Of a stretch of 64,000 bases of DNA, positions 25,711-36,775 are shown in pieces. The notes under the pieces are model-generated. The model searched no databases, had not been told where the DNA came from, and was given only the letters and a program-made list of their open reading frames with translations. How positions within the stretch are numbered: the first letter of the stretch is position 1; each line of letters begins with the position of its first letter. Where the stretch lies: contig JAQSEB010000114.1 of the NCBI GenBank assembly GCA_030063045.1, positions 3,653,983 to 3,717,982 of the forward strand. Reading direction: 5' to 3'. Source of the stretch: Pratylenchus scribneri (Eukaryota > Nematoda > Chromadorea > Rhabditida > Pratylenchidae). The position numbers and the translations under genes were made by a program.

Positions 25711-27539
25711 TTATCTGGTTAAATAATATGTCCAATAGGCCATGTTGAAAACTGTGAGGGAAATAAACTATTAAAATTTGACAATTAAAAACCTGCAAAA
25801 ACGAGAGGGAATGCTCGTGCGCAGAAGAAATCAATTCGATGGCCCATTTTCCCATGCTTATAACGATCCACCATTGATCCCTGTGCATGTTGATATCGAC
25901 CAGCCAAATCGGAACGCATTGTCGTGAAATATCCATCATTATGGTTTGCATTCGCGTCAATTGTTGCCGTGGATTGGGCCGAAGGACGGCGAAGGGCAAC
26001 CAGCATTGTGTCCGCCGTTTGGCCCATCATCACTGCGCGCAATCGCCGTTGACTTCGAACCCTGCGATAATGGCCCAATTCATAGACTTTGTCAATGTAG
26101 CCAATTATGGCCATTTCCAGAAGAGACATAAAAATGAAGAAAATGGAGACGAAAAAGAACAAATCCAAGGCCTTAAAATTGGAAAAATGTGATTAAAGAG
26201 ATTTTGGAGGGCACTTTGACATAGGAGACACGGGGCAAATTCTGAACCACATTTCCCATTTGATAAATTAGGGCACAGGCCGCATTGACGCAAAGAAGAA
26301 TTCGGGCAGGGAGGGCATAGCGATCAATCCAAAAACTGATCCAAGAAATGAAAACGAACAAATATGAGGGCAAATAAGCCTAAAACAAAATTTATATATA
26401 AAGGAGAACATTATTTATACTTGGACTACATAATAGCCATAGAGCCGTTTGAAATGGAATGTGATTTTCAATTGGTCAAATGCCCCAGCACTATATCGCC
26501 TTAATTGATATTCATAGCTTAAATTCACAAAACGAAAGTCGGGAAGTTGAAGACGTTCGCTGGCCACACTATTCAATAAATCCAATTAATTTAAATTGCA
26601 ATTTATTGAGCACCTGACTGGATTCCAAGGAAGCCACGAAAGGCGAACTTCAGCGATGGAATAACCGCAGGATTCGAGCACAAGAAAACACCGTTGAGTA
26701 TCCAAAGGGAAATTGGCGAATCCATCACCCATTGTGCAACGACCCTGAGGGAAAATATGATGTGAATTTGGAATTGGGAATTGAATGACGGGAATTTACA
26801 ATTAAAAACCAAATAGAATTTACAATTTAGTGCAATTACAAATCAGAACAAATGGAATTATATGAAAAATAATCATTTATTGCAATATTAAGATCAAATT
26901 CCATTGTGAGGGTAATATTCCATTTCGACAGTAATGACTAATTCAGATGAACGAAATAGCCCACCTGCACTCGGATTCGATGGTTTAACCAAACGGTTCC
27001 ATTACTGTAGATGATCAAAAGAATGTTCGATTCTGGTGAACTGTGAATATAGGTGTCTTGACTAGAAAAACAAAAACAATATTTAAATGCGAATTTGAAT
27101 GAAGGAAGGAAAACCTGTTGATGAAGCATAAATTTGGGGTCCACAATTTTTGGGCCAATGATTCATCAAGGGAAAGATTACTTTTACAACTCAAATGGGA
27201 ATAGACAAGCCGGGGGTCGGACCAAATTTGGGAGAACCAAAGGTCAACAACAAATGATGAACTAATTTCGCTAATTGAGCTGATATCCTGCACAGTGACC
27301 TGCACATTGGATTAATTCAAATGTGAATATTATTCAATTTTAATCACTTCAGCTTGTACATCCAATACTCCGCCACTTGGATTTGCAGCTTTGTCATATT
27401 CCTGAAGCAATGTTGCCATTATGGATTTGCTCTGTACGGATTGCATATTGCATGGAAGAGTTGCAGGTGATTTTGTCGTCTTTTGCCCGCCCAAAACCAA
27501 ATGGAATAGGAAAATAGCAAAGAAATTGAACATTTTCAT
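25711..27539 (-). CDS. Cys-loop ligand-gated anion channel subunit
   Basis: Eight exons: 27539-27348, 27299-27115, 27061-26965, 26744-26614, 26568-26421, 26379-26215, 26171-25793, 25751-25711; 446 codons, closing in frame. The signal peptide is [19 protein letters not shown]. The extracellular domain has [27 protein letters not shown] and NFPLDTQRC (Cys-loop). M1 is [19 protein letters not shown]2 is preceded by LPAR and ends in [11 protein letters not shown]; the Pro-Ala-Arg motif is the hallmark of anion selectivity in GABA/glycine/GluCl-type channels. M3 is [21 protein letters not shown]4 ends the protein ([11 protein letters not shown]). The M3-M4 loop is short and basic. The subfamily is a nematode LGC type; the ligand is unknown. 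The Cys-loop has 15 residues between cysteines rather than the usual 13. The gene is convergent with the cadherin (123-bp gap). Intron 3 contains a monomer of the satellite found at 33.9 kb. Confidence 0.9.
26820..26849. repeat. single satellite monomer inside an LGIC intron
   Basis: These ~30 bases match the shorter (29-bp) form of the unit that makes up the array at 33858-35515 (core CAATTTAGTGCAATTACAAA). The copy sits alone in intron 3 of the Cys-loop receptor gene, 7 kb from the array. The flanking GGAATTTACAATT just upstream resembles the left edge of the array. Confidence 0.85.
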
Positions 27540-29890
27540 GAATTGGGAAAATGGACAAATATATTTGTTTTTTGGCATTGATGAATTCGTGGATTCGGCT
27601 ACTTTTTTGTGGCCCAATGCCTGCCCCTTTTCCCCCTTCCAAAAGGCCATAAAATGGGTTGGGCTGTATGGATGGATTTTGGGCAAAAGCAATTTGTCGG
27701 TGCCCCTTTTTTGCCGTTCGACCGGATGCAAAAATGGGAAAGCCTGGAATTGGGCAACGGAGATTTTAGAAGGTTTTGGGGACATTTTGAGTCCATTTTT
27801 GTGCCAATTGAGTGGAAAAAGGGAAAGTGGTTTAAAATGAAGTGGATTTTAGGGGGAATATTGGTGGGAAAATGATCGGTGAAAGGAAAAAAAAGAATTT
27901 TTGGAATGGAATTTGTTTTTAAAAGGGGATTGAAAAAATATTTTCAATCAAAATAAAATAAAATATTCCCACAATTTTTACATATTTCATCAGTCAAATT
28001 TGAATTCACTTTTTATTTTTCATTTCCCTCGAATTTATTTTCCTTCATCCCACGCAAACTTTGGGTTCAATTCCCTTTATTCAACAGCAGATGGACTTTT
28101 TGTTGTGCTTTGCCCAAAAAGTTGTCGTCATTCATTGCCCTATAAAAATATGGCAAAGGAGAGTGGCCGCGTGGCTCATCAAAGATGGATTGGCCACATT
28201 GCGCGTCAAATTGGCTAAATGAGTCTGTTGCCAGCTTTCCCCAAACCCAATTTGCCCTTTAATCCAACCCAATCGATGTGGCCTGGCCACCCATTAAAGT
28301 GCCTTTTTTTATATTCAAGTACAAAAGAAGGCAATTTCCTTTCCCCCCCCCCCCCCTCAATCCACTTTCCCTTCCGGTGAGAAACCAAATGGATTTTGGT
28401 CCTCATAAAAATGTGTGCGAAGCCCTTCCCCCACCATTTTTAGAGGATTATGCCAACAATGCCACCTAAAGTGCTCCCCCCCCCCCATTCTTGGCCATTA
28501 TGTTGAGGGGAGAGGGGGGGGGGGCGCAAGTGAAGCCAAAGCCGCCTTTTTTCAATGCTTCTTCTTTGGCTCCATTTTTACGTCGTCTTCGTCTGCTTCC
28601 TCCCTTTGGGGTTGGTCATCCCCCCCCCCCCTCCATTTCTTCATTTTGTTTTTTATTCTCCATTTGCTGAGCTTGGCTGTCACCCATGTCCTCCCATCTG
28701 CGTCTCATTAACAACCCTAAAACACCATCCGTGGCCTTGGCCTTCAATCCCCTTAATGGACCCCACAGTCGGCCATGCGATCCAAAAACGATGCCCTTTT
28801 AGGGCCAAATTCCAAAAATGCATTTTAAAAAAGTCAAAAATGTCCATCATTTTGCCCCTTTGATGAATATTTTATTTTCTTTCCAGCAATCTCATAAATT
28901 CCAATTATCAAATTAAAATAAAAATATTAATTTGCCAAACGGCACATTCATTTGAAGGAGCAAGTTTCACATTCCCATTCCTCATTTTTCTATTTATTCC
29001 CCTACCCCCCCCCCCCTTTTCTGCTGCATAATTGGATTGACTCCCTGGAATTGGCCAAACAACATTCACACAAAAGGGTGGCCATAAGAAAAGAAGAATG
29101 GAAGCCAACCAAAAAAGGGGGCCACCTCCATCCTTGCACAAATTCATTCATTCAATTCAGTTTTGGCCCAATTTTTTAGCCCAAATCCTCTCTTGGCAAA
29201 TTCAACGGTTTCCCACGCCTAAATAGTCGGCCGACTGTCGCCAATCCAAGAAAATGTCCGCGTGAGAGTCAGTCAGAAAATGATGGCCAAAATGTGAGGG
29301 GAAAGTAAGCAAAAATATTCAAATGGCATCCAATCCCATGCGACCATCCAATCCATTCATATTCGTCACTTCCCTCAAATATGCAAAATTATTGAATTCA
29401 AATTAGGCCAAAAATGGCACAAATTGGTTAAAAAATTTCACAAAATCCAATTATGGCCTCCTCCTTTTTTGCCTAATATTTTTTGACCCAATTTTTTTCC
29501 TCCCTCATTTTTTGTCCTCCCCCAAAATGCCAATTATGCCAATGAATGTGTGCACTTTTTCCACCCAACTTTTGGTCATTATGCCTACATATGCTCGGTC
29601 CAAAGAACATCAAATTCCCTCTTTTTGCCATTTGCATTTTGCCAATTTTCATCCAACCCAACTCCCCCACCCCCGTCCCCCTTATCCACTTCTCGGATTG
29701 CTTCATTCGGGTGCTTTGCGTGACTCTCAATTCCCTCCTGGCACTGTGAGGAAAATGCCAATGGAGGCAAATCGTCGAAGCGGAATTCCTGGTGCGGATT
29801 TATATGCAAAAGAATAACCACCCTTTGACATATCTTCCCTTACAATATAAATTCGAAGATGGCCTTTGATTTAAATTTTGTGAGGCATAT
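27540..29890. other. 2.3-kb intergenic stretch
   Basis: No gene supported. This stretch has many pyrimidine- or purine-biased open frames, and homopolymer C or G runs at about 28347-28358, 28480-28487, 28516-28524, 28620-28631 and 29006-29018. Confidence 0.4.
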
Positions 29891-29899
29891 TCCAGTCTC

Positions 29900-31190
29900 A
29901 CCTTTTGTGTTGCTTTTTCAATTCTTGGAAGGCAAATGACATCCAAGAAACCATGGAAATTGACGAAACAATGGGAAATGGAGTCATAGTCGCATTCGCA
30001 TTCATTGACTGACAAAATTCCAAATTTGGCACAATTCACGGATTTAATTTAAATTTAGAATATTACTTCCTAAATTATTCAAAATCCAATGCGATAATCC
30101 ACTTCCATTCTCATGCCCAGGGGAATTTGGTTGGATTTGAAAAATGTCGGCGATAAGATCAGCAGAGCACAAAAATCCACATTTTGGCTAATGGAATCGG
30201 TCCATTTAGTTAGAGAAAATGTCCAAATTGTATCCCATTCTTCCCTAATTTTGTCCGCAACTTGATCCCAAATATACATTATTTTAATTTATTTTAATTA
30301 TTATTTTTGTACTTTCCGTGTATTCATTGTTCTCACGCAAATTCCCCTCCTATCCATCTTTGTTATTTCCGAAGAATTTGTGCCAATTTTGAGCGTCAAT
30401 TCCCTCCAAATTCGTTGAATCCAAATTTGGAAATGGCAAAAATTTTGAAATGGTTCACAAAAAGATCAGAATTTTATTAACTGTTGATTGTTTAAAATTG
30501 TTTTTGCGCACTTTGGTCTGTCTGGGCGAATGCAAAACACAATGGCGGAAATGAATGGGATATTTCCAAGGATCATTTTTAATTGGCACCACAATGTCAA
30601 AGGAGGTGGCGTGTGATATTGCCCCCAAAGGGTTCATCCTTAGAAAACAGCATTTCCCCTGGAATATTTGCCAGATTAATTGGTTTTGGTTGGTGGATGT
30701 GCGCAATGCATCCAACCCAATTCAATTCAAATTCAAATGCACTCACAAAATTGGGATGTCCAACAAACAAAGAATTAATTCATTCCAAATTTCCATCCAT
30801 CCCACAATTCACAATATCCACCTAATTGCGTGTCCATTCACATTCTCCACCTTTTTTGTAGCCAAAACATATATTCCTTCATTCATTCCTTCCATGAAAA
30901 TGCCATCCTCCAATTCCACAATGAAATACGAAAATATTTACCCAAATTTGATGCTCTTTGGTCCTTCCAAATTCTTCTCCTGGGAATAATCCAGATTTAA
31001 ATGAAACCGGGAGGAAAAGGAGAAGGGCACAAAAATGAAGAATTCATTAAAAAACGGAGAAGTCCATTTCAATAATTGGCTTCCATTCATTCATTCAATG
31101 GCGGACATTCCAAAACAACATTCCAACAATTCCATTTGAGTCCTCTCATCCCTAAAATCCACTAAATTAGTTCTAAAAGCCAATCCCACG
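29900..31190 (-). CDS. probable multi-exon gene, exon structure unresolved
   Basis: Several minus-strand segments read like coding exons separated by short AT-rich introns. About 30940-30830 contains the frame ELEDGIFMEGMNEGIYVLAT; 30690-30480 has MNPLGAISHATSFDIVVPIK and PIHFRHCVLHSPRQT; 30279-30079 has DKIREEWDTIWTFSL ... QNVDFCALLILSP; 30020-29903 is Cys-rich (NECECDYDSISHCFVNFHG) and ends in a GT donor. I could not join them into one phase-consistent model. The 30279-30079 segment weakly resembles the middle of TMEM231-type ciliary proteins, but the neighbouring segments do not fit, so no function is assigned. A plus-strand open frame (30555-30989) overlaps and is probably its shadow. Confidence 0.3.
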
Positions 31191-31505
31191 ATATCCTTGA
31201 TGCCCAAATCCAATTTATTCATTCATATCCCCTTCTCCCCTTTTTCCCATTTACGCCTTGATGATCCCTCTGGCCTCATCCAATTCACGCCCCAATCCCT
31301 CCTCCAAATATTGCGTGCCACTTTTGTTTTCCATTTTCCTATATACCCCATTCCCCCCCCCCCCCCCCCCTTCTCAACCTGAATTTCCCCCTTGAGGCCA
31401 ATCTTTTGGTTACATTTTCCCCTCATTCTTTTTTCCTTTGAATTTTTGGTCCTTCGAATTATTCCAATAAATCCTATTTTAATCCATTTTTGTCCCCTTT
31501 TTCAG

Positions 31506-33104
31506 ATGACCTCAATGCTCAGCCATTCGGCCGAACTAATTTCTCCTCATTTTAATAATTTCACCGACGATTCATCAAATGATGAATTAAATGGTGAAGT
31601 TGGCCAATCCCCTTCCCCGGATGAATGTTTCCATTACATTGTCCAATCACCGGATCCAACCAATTCGCCCTTGGCCATCGCCTTTTTCTGCGCTCTTTAC
31701 ACTCACATTTTCGTGCTTGGCCTTTTGGGCAATTTGGCCATTGTTTTCCTCACTCTCCGTTGCCAACATCTTCGTTCCGTACAAAATATATTCATCCTGA
31801 ATTTGGCCATTTCCGATGTCATTGTGTGCCTTCTTTCCCTGCCATTCACCCTCGTCACCAATATTTATAAGGAATGGCTTTTCGGTAACGCAATTTGTCA
31901 CCTTCTTCCAATGGTTCAGGTCATTCTCCCACTTTATCCCCTTTCAATTAATTTTGCATATTTTTGAAGGCTGTTTCTGTTTTGGTTTCCACATTTTCCC
32001 TTTCGGCAATTGCCATTGACCGTTATTGGCTCGTCCATTATCCCCATGCCCGTTCACTCAGTCCTGGACAAGTCCTCCCTCCAACATTTATTCCCCCAAT
32101 CTAAATAACATTTTTAGGCCACCATTCTTGCTGCTGTCCTTTGGGCCCTTTCCCTGCTCATTTCAATCCCGTATGCCTATTATATGATTGTGGAAAAATA
32201 TGAAGGATATTGTGGCGAGGTGAATTGAAGATCCCATTCAATCATTCAATTTAATTCTTCATTTAGTTTTGCTCTGAACAATGGCCGAATACCCAAGTCC
32301 GTCGGGGCTATGCCCTCTCCGTTTTGGCTCTTCAATTTTTGCTTCCATTCGTCACAATGTCTTTTTGCTATGCTTCAATTTTTTCGCGTCTTCGTCGACG
32401 AAATAATTTCAAATTGAGAAGATTGACCGAAAGGCAAAAAATGTTGGCCAAACATTCAAATTCTGCACAAAATATTGAGGGAAATGGGCTCGTTGGAAAT
32501 GTGCGAAATTTGGGAATGAATTTGGACAATAAATTTGAATGAATTTTAGTCGCCAAGTGTTGAAGGACTTTGCCGGGTTCCATCTCGAACAGAAAGTGAC
32601 AAAATGAGGGCAAATGAATTGAGCAAACAGCAAAGACGGACAACAACCATTTTTGGCATCGGTTGTGCTCTTTTTTGGTCTTGCCTGGTTGCCGCATAGT
32701 GTTTTGACCATGCTCATTGAATATGACATTCAATTGTTGCAATGGGGTGGCACAAATTATTTATATTTATTTTCACTCATTTCACATAGGTTGTTCGCCT
32801 CCCCCAATAAATTTTTGGATATATTTTTGTTGTAATTTTCAGTGTGGCAATGACCACAAATGTGGCCAATCCAATTCTCTATGCCTGGTTGAATCCAACA
32901 TTCAAAGAAATGTTCCTCAGGACCGCAAATCCCCTTCTACTTCGACGAAAAATGCGCGGTCAAGTCAACCAATCGAACAATCAATCATCAAGCAATCAAT
33001 CAAAATCAAGGCCAAGTTCGGCTCAAACAAGCTCATTGGGGGAAGGTCGATTGATTGTGCAAATGAATAATGGAGGAGGATCGCCGCGCAAAGATTTCTT
33101 TTGA
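31506..33104 (+). CDS. neuropeptide (NPY/NPF-type) G-protein-coupled receptor
   Basis: Six exons: 31506-31919, 31970-32071, 32118-32219, 32267-32491, 32550-32789, 32843-33104, about 447 aa. It is a class A rhodopsin-like receptor. TM1 has GLLGNLAIVFLTL; TM2 has NIFILNLAISDVIVCLLSLP, typical of NPY/NPF receptors. The TM3 end carries IDRYWLVHYP (DRY motif). TM4 is AAVLWALSLLISIPYAYYM, TM5 is LQFLLPFVTMSFCYA, TM6 is VVLFFGLAWLPHSVLTM, and TM7 has NPILYAW (NPxxY). An N-glycosylation site (NFTD) is in the N-terminus. The tail is Ser/Asn/Gln-rich. The ATG directly follows TTTTTTCAG, consistent with SL trans-splicing or a 5' UTR intron. Exon 5 stays in frame into TM6 only if one T is removed from the T5 run at 32650-32654; with that, the exon sum closes exactly. 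The ligand is unknown. Confidence 0.9.
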
Positions 33105-33355
33105 TCAAAAACAATTTATTGCCACATTTCCATCAATCCTTTCATCTATTTTATGTTAAAGATTTTAAGTAATAATAAGTAAAATCTAAAATGACATTTA
33201 TTCTTATATACAGAATAATAAACAAAATATTCACAACCAAAATATGAATTCGAAGCTGAGAGTTTAGCTAATGAATGGAGAATATTTTGTGAATTTACAT
33301 TGGCACTCCTTTTTGTTGATTGGGCAGTATAAAGTAAAGGGAGGAAAAGGGACAA

Positions 33356-36300
33356 TCACCGGGCACTGAGTGTCTTCAATGGGGTACTGTATGCCAAACA
33401 ATATCTCATATATTTGCGGCGTTCAGAAAAATATCTGAAAATTATGAATTAATTTGAGGCATTTTGATTATAAGCATTTTTATTGCCTGTTGCAATTGTA
33501 AATAATCCGTAGAAACCAACATTCAAGCAAAAGAGTGAGTAAATATAAACCGATGAATGCATAAATTCGAGCGGATGTTTCTGCGGAAAGTGCCACCTGG
33601 AAAATATATTAAAATTTGATATAGTTGAGTTAGAATGAAGTTGCATATGAGTTTAATAAAAAGTGAAATTTCATTAAAAAAGTGTAAAATTCGCGTTTCT
33701 TAAAGTGTTAACTGTTAACATATAGAAAAAAAAAGAAAATTTGTCAATTTGCCTTAAGGTCTTCATGATTTGAAGAGCGAATTAAAATCAAATAAGCAGA
33801 ATTTAATTTACATATGGGGCAGTTTAAGAAATTTAAAACATATCAGAACGAGCGGAATTTACAATTTAGTGCAAATTACAAATCAGAATTACAATTTAGT
33901 GCAAATTACAAATCAGAATTACAATTTAGTGCAAATTACAAATCAGAATTACAATTTAGTGCAAATTACAAATCAGAATTACAATTTAGTGCAAATTACA
34001 AATCAGAATTACAATTTAGTGCAATTACAAATCAGAATTACAATTTAGTGCAAATTACAAATCAGAATTACAATTTAGTGCAATTACAAATCAGAATTAC
34101 AATTTAGTGCAAATTACAAATCAGAATTACAATTTAGTGCAATTACAAATCAGAATTACAATTTAGTGCAATTACAAATCAGAATTACAATTTAGTGCAA
34201 TTATAAATCAGAATTACAATTTAGTGCAAATTACAAATCAGAATTACAATTTAGTGCAAATTACAAATCAGAATTACAATTTAGTGCAAATTACAAATCA
34301 GAATTACAATTTAGTGCAAATTACAAATCAGAATTACAATTTAGTGCAAATTACAAATCAGAATTACAATTTAGTGCAAATTACAAATCAGAATTACAAT
34401 TTAGTGCAATTACAAATCAGAATTACAATTTAGTGCAATTACAAATCAGAATTACAATTCAGTGCAATTACAAATCAGAATTACAATTTAGTGCAAATTA
34501 CAAATCAGAATTACAATTTAGTGCAAATTACAAATCAGAATTACAATTTAGTGCAAATTACAAATCAGAATTACAATTTAGTGCAAATTACAAATCAGAA
34601 TTACAATTTAGTGCAATTACAAATCAGAATTACAATATAGTGCAATTACAAATCAGAATTACAATTTAGTGCAATTACAAATCAGAATTACAATTTAGTG
34701 CAAATTACAAATCAGAATTACAATTTAGTGCAATTACAAATCAGAATTACAATTTAGTGCAATTACAAATCAGAATTACAATTTAGTGCAATTACAAATC
34801 AGAATTACAATTCAGTGCAATTACAAATCAGAATTACAATTTAGTGCAAATTACAAATCAGAATTACAATTTAGTGCAATTACAAATCAGAATTACAATT
34901 TAGTGCAAATTACAAATCAGAATTACAATTTAGTGCAAATTACAAATCAGAATTACAATTTAGTGCAAATTACAAATCAGAATTACAATTTAGTGCAAAT
35001 TACAAATCAGAATTACAATTTAGTGCAAATTACAAATCAGAATTACAATTTAGTGCAAATTACAAATCAGAATTACAATTTAGTGCAAATTACAAATCAG
35101 AATTACAATTTAGTGCAAATTACAAATCAGAATTACAATTTAGTGCAAATTACAAATCAGAATTACAATTTAGTGCAATTACAAATCAGAATTACAATTT
35201 AGTGCAATTACAAATCAGAATTACAATTTAGTGCAAATTACAAATCAGAATTACAATTTAGTGCAATTACAAATCAGAATTACAATTTAGTGCAAATTAC
35301 AAATCAGAATTACAATTTAGTGCAATTACAAATCAGAATTACAATTTAGTGCAATTACAAATCAGAATTACAATTTAGTGCAATTACAAATCAGAATTAC
35401 AATTTAGTGCAATTACAAATCAGAATTACAATTTAGTGCAATTACAAATCAGAATTACAATTTAGTGCAATTACAAATCAGAATTACAATTTAGTGCGCA
35501 AATTACAAATCAGAACTGGGTGAATTAAATCAGAACAAGGAGAAATAAAATATTTACAACACAGAATATGCTATTGATTATAATTTTATTAATTATAATT
35601 TATTTCTATTCTCTTTCAAATAAACCCAACCCAAACCTAAAATAGGAAATTGATGGCTGAATGAAGATTTTGTAACGGAAAGCCGAAATGATAACTAGAA
35701 AATTGCTTAAAATTGTGGAAGTTGGAATGGGCACTTTAAAAATATTCAATGGCCAGAAAATTTATTATTTTAATAAATTTTAATCGAAATGCTCCCTTGT
35801 CCCTTCCTACTAGTCTTTATTTTCTGACTGAGCCTGATCCCTTTTTCGTAACCTCAATTTTTTTTATCAGCAGCCCTTATTGCCATTCATAACAATTTAA
35901 TGGGAAAAAAATTTACATTTTTCTATATTTTTTTTCTAGTAAATGCGATATTTTACACTTTTAGTAAACACGAAATCAGCTAATTTACAAACCGTTGATT
36001 GGCCAGGATATTCGTTGAATGGTGCTGCATTCAAAATACGGTAGAAAAGTGCCTGAATTAATATACAAAAATTTATGATGGGAAAAAACATTTGATTTGC
36101 CTCTAGGGAATTTTACTAGAATTGAAATTTGACAAAAAATGAACACATACTAAATCGGTGCAAATTGCAATTGTGCCGACGACAACGAGGAATAGAAGGC
36201 AAAGAAGGGCCAAACATTGGATGGCCAAATGAGGAAGCAAAAGGGGTGCTGAATTTTGGCCAAGTCCGAGGAGAAGGAGCAAAACTGTGGTCAACGCCAT

Positions 36301-36775
36301 TCCCAGACAGATTGACTCGATGATGAAGGCAGTTTGAACATATTGACTATTCCAGGCATTTCCCCTGTCCAAATCATTTCTTTGCTGGAGCAAAACCAAA
36401 AGGGCATTCAGGAAGAATACCAAAATGAGGAATATTTCGATTCCTTCAAATAAAGGGGTGGGTGGAATTGATTGGTCACATTTGTTTGCTTTGATGACTC
36501 ACCGGCTATAAAATAAGCCCCGGTCTTGACATGAAAGCAGCCGCAAAGGCAACGATATTGGTCCAAGGATTCGTCGAATTGGACGGCCCGAGGCAACGCC
36601 CCGTCAGCCGAACTTGTCCTCCGCTTTTTTGGCCTTTTCGAATCTCCATTGTTGAGGTAACTGGACAAAAGAGTACAAAATGAATTTGTTGGGGTGGGGT
36701 AGGGGGGTACACTAACTTATTGCGGACAAGCGGATTCCTGATCATATTTCCCAAACGGCCGTTCATCACTCGCAT
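33356..36775 (-). CDS. four-TM LAPTM-like membrane protein with satellite-filled intron
   Basis: Six exons: 36775-36717, 36660-36503, 36443-36151, 36052-35993, 33596-33487, 33434-33356; 253 codons, closing in frame. The basic N-terminus (SKRPKKRRTSS) is followed by CLCGCFHVKTGAYFIAG, then TM1 (EIFLILVFFLNALLVLL), TM2 (ICLGMALTTVLLLLLGLG), TM3 (AIQCLALLCLLFLVVVG) and TM4 (IYAFIGLYLLTLLLECWFL). A cytosolic tail follows, beginning NCNRYFSERRKYMRYC. The Cys-x-Cys-Cys entry to TM1, the four helices and the 'NC-RYF' exit are like the nematode LAPTM4/5-related tetraspan family, thought to act in endosomes and lysosomes; this is inferred. Intron 4 (35992-33597) is 2.4 kb and holds the 29/30-bp satellite. 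Intron 5 (33486-33435) is GC-AG. The gene is convergent with the GPCR. Confidence 0.8.
33858..35515. repeat. satellite array of ~56 copies of a 29/30-bp unit
   Basis: A near-perfect tandem array with core TTACAATTTAGTGCAAATTA and end ACAAATCAGAA. Two length variants alternate in blocks: 30 bp (GCAAATTAC) and 29 bp (GCAATTAC). Runs of the 30-bp form keep a plus-strand frame open (a 10-residue repeat), which creates several false ORFs. Rare variants include CAATTCAG (34456, 34811) and CAATATAG (34635). The array lies wholly inside intron 4 of the tetraspan gene. Its unit also occurs singly at 26820. Confidence 0.97.

Noticed and set aside
30555..30989. 144-codon plus-strand ORF
   Set aside because: Overlaps better minus-strand exon candidates with donors and acceptors; no domain or start context.
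33770..35202. Plus-strand ORFs with perfect 10-residue repeats
   Set aside because: They are the 30-bp satellite unit read in an open phase; they break whenever the 29-bp form occurs and lie in an intron of a minus-strand gene.
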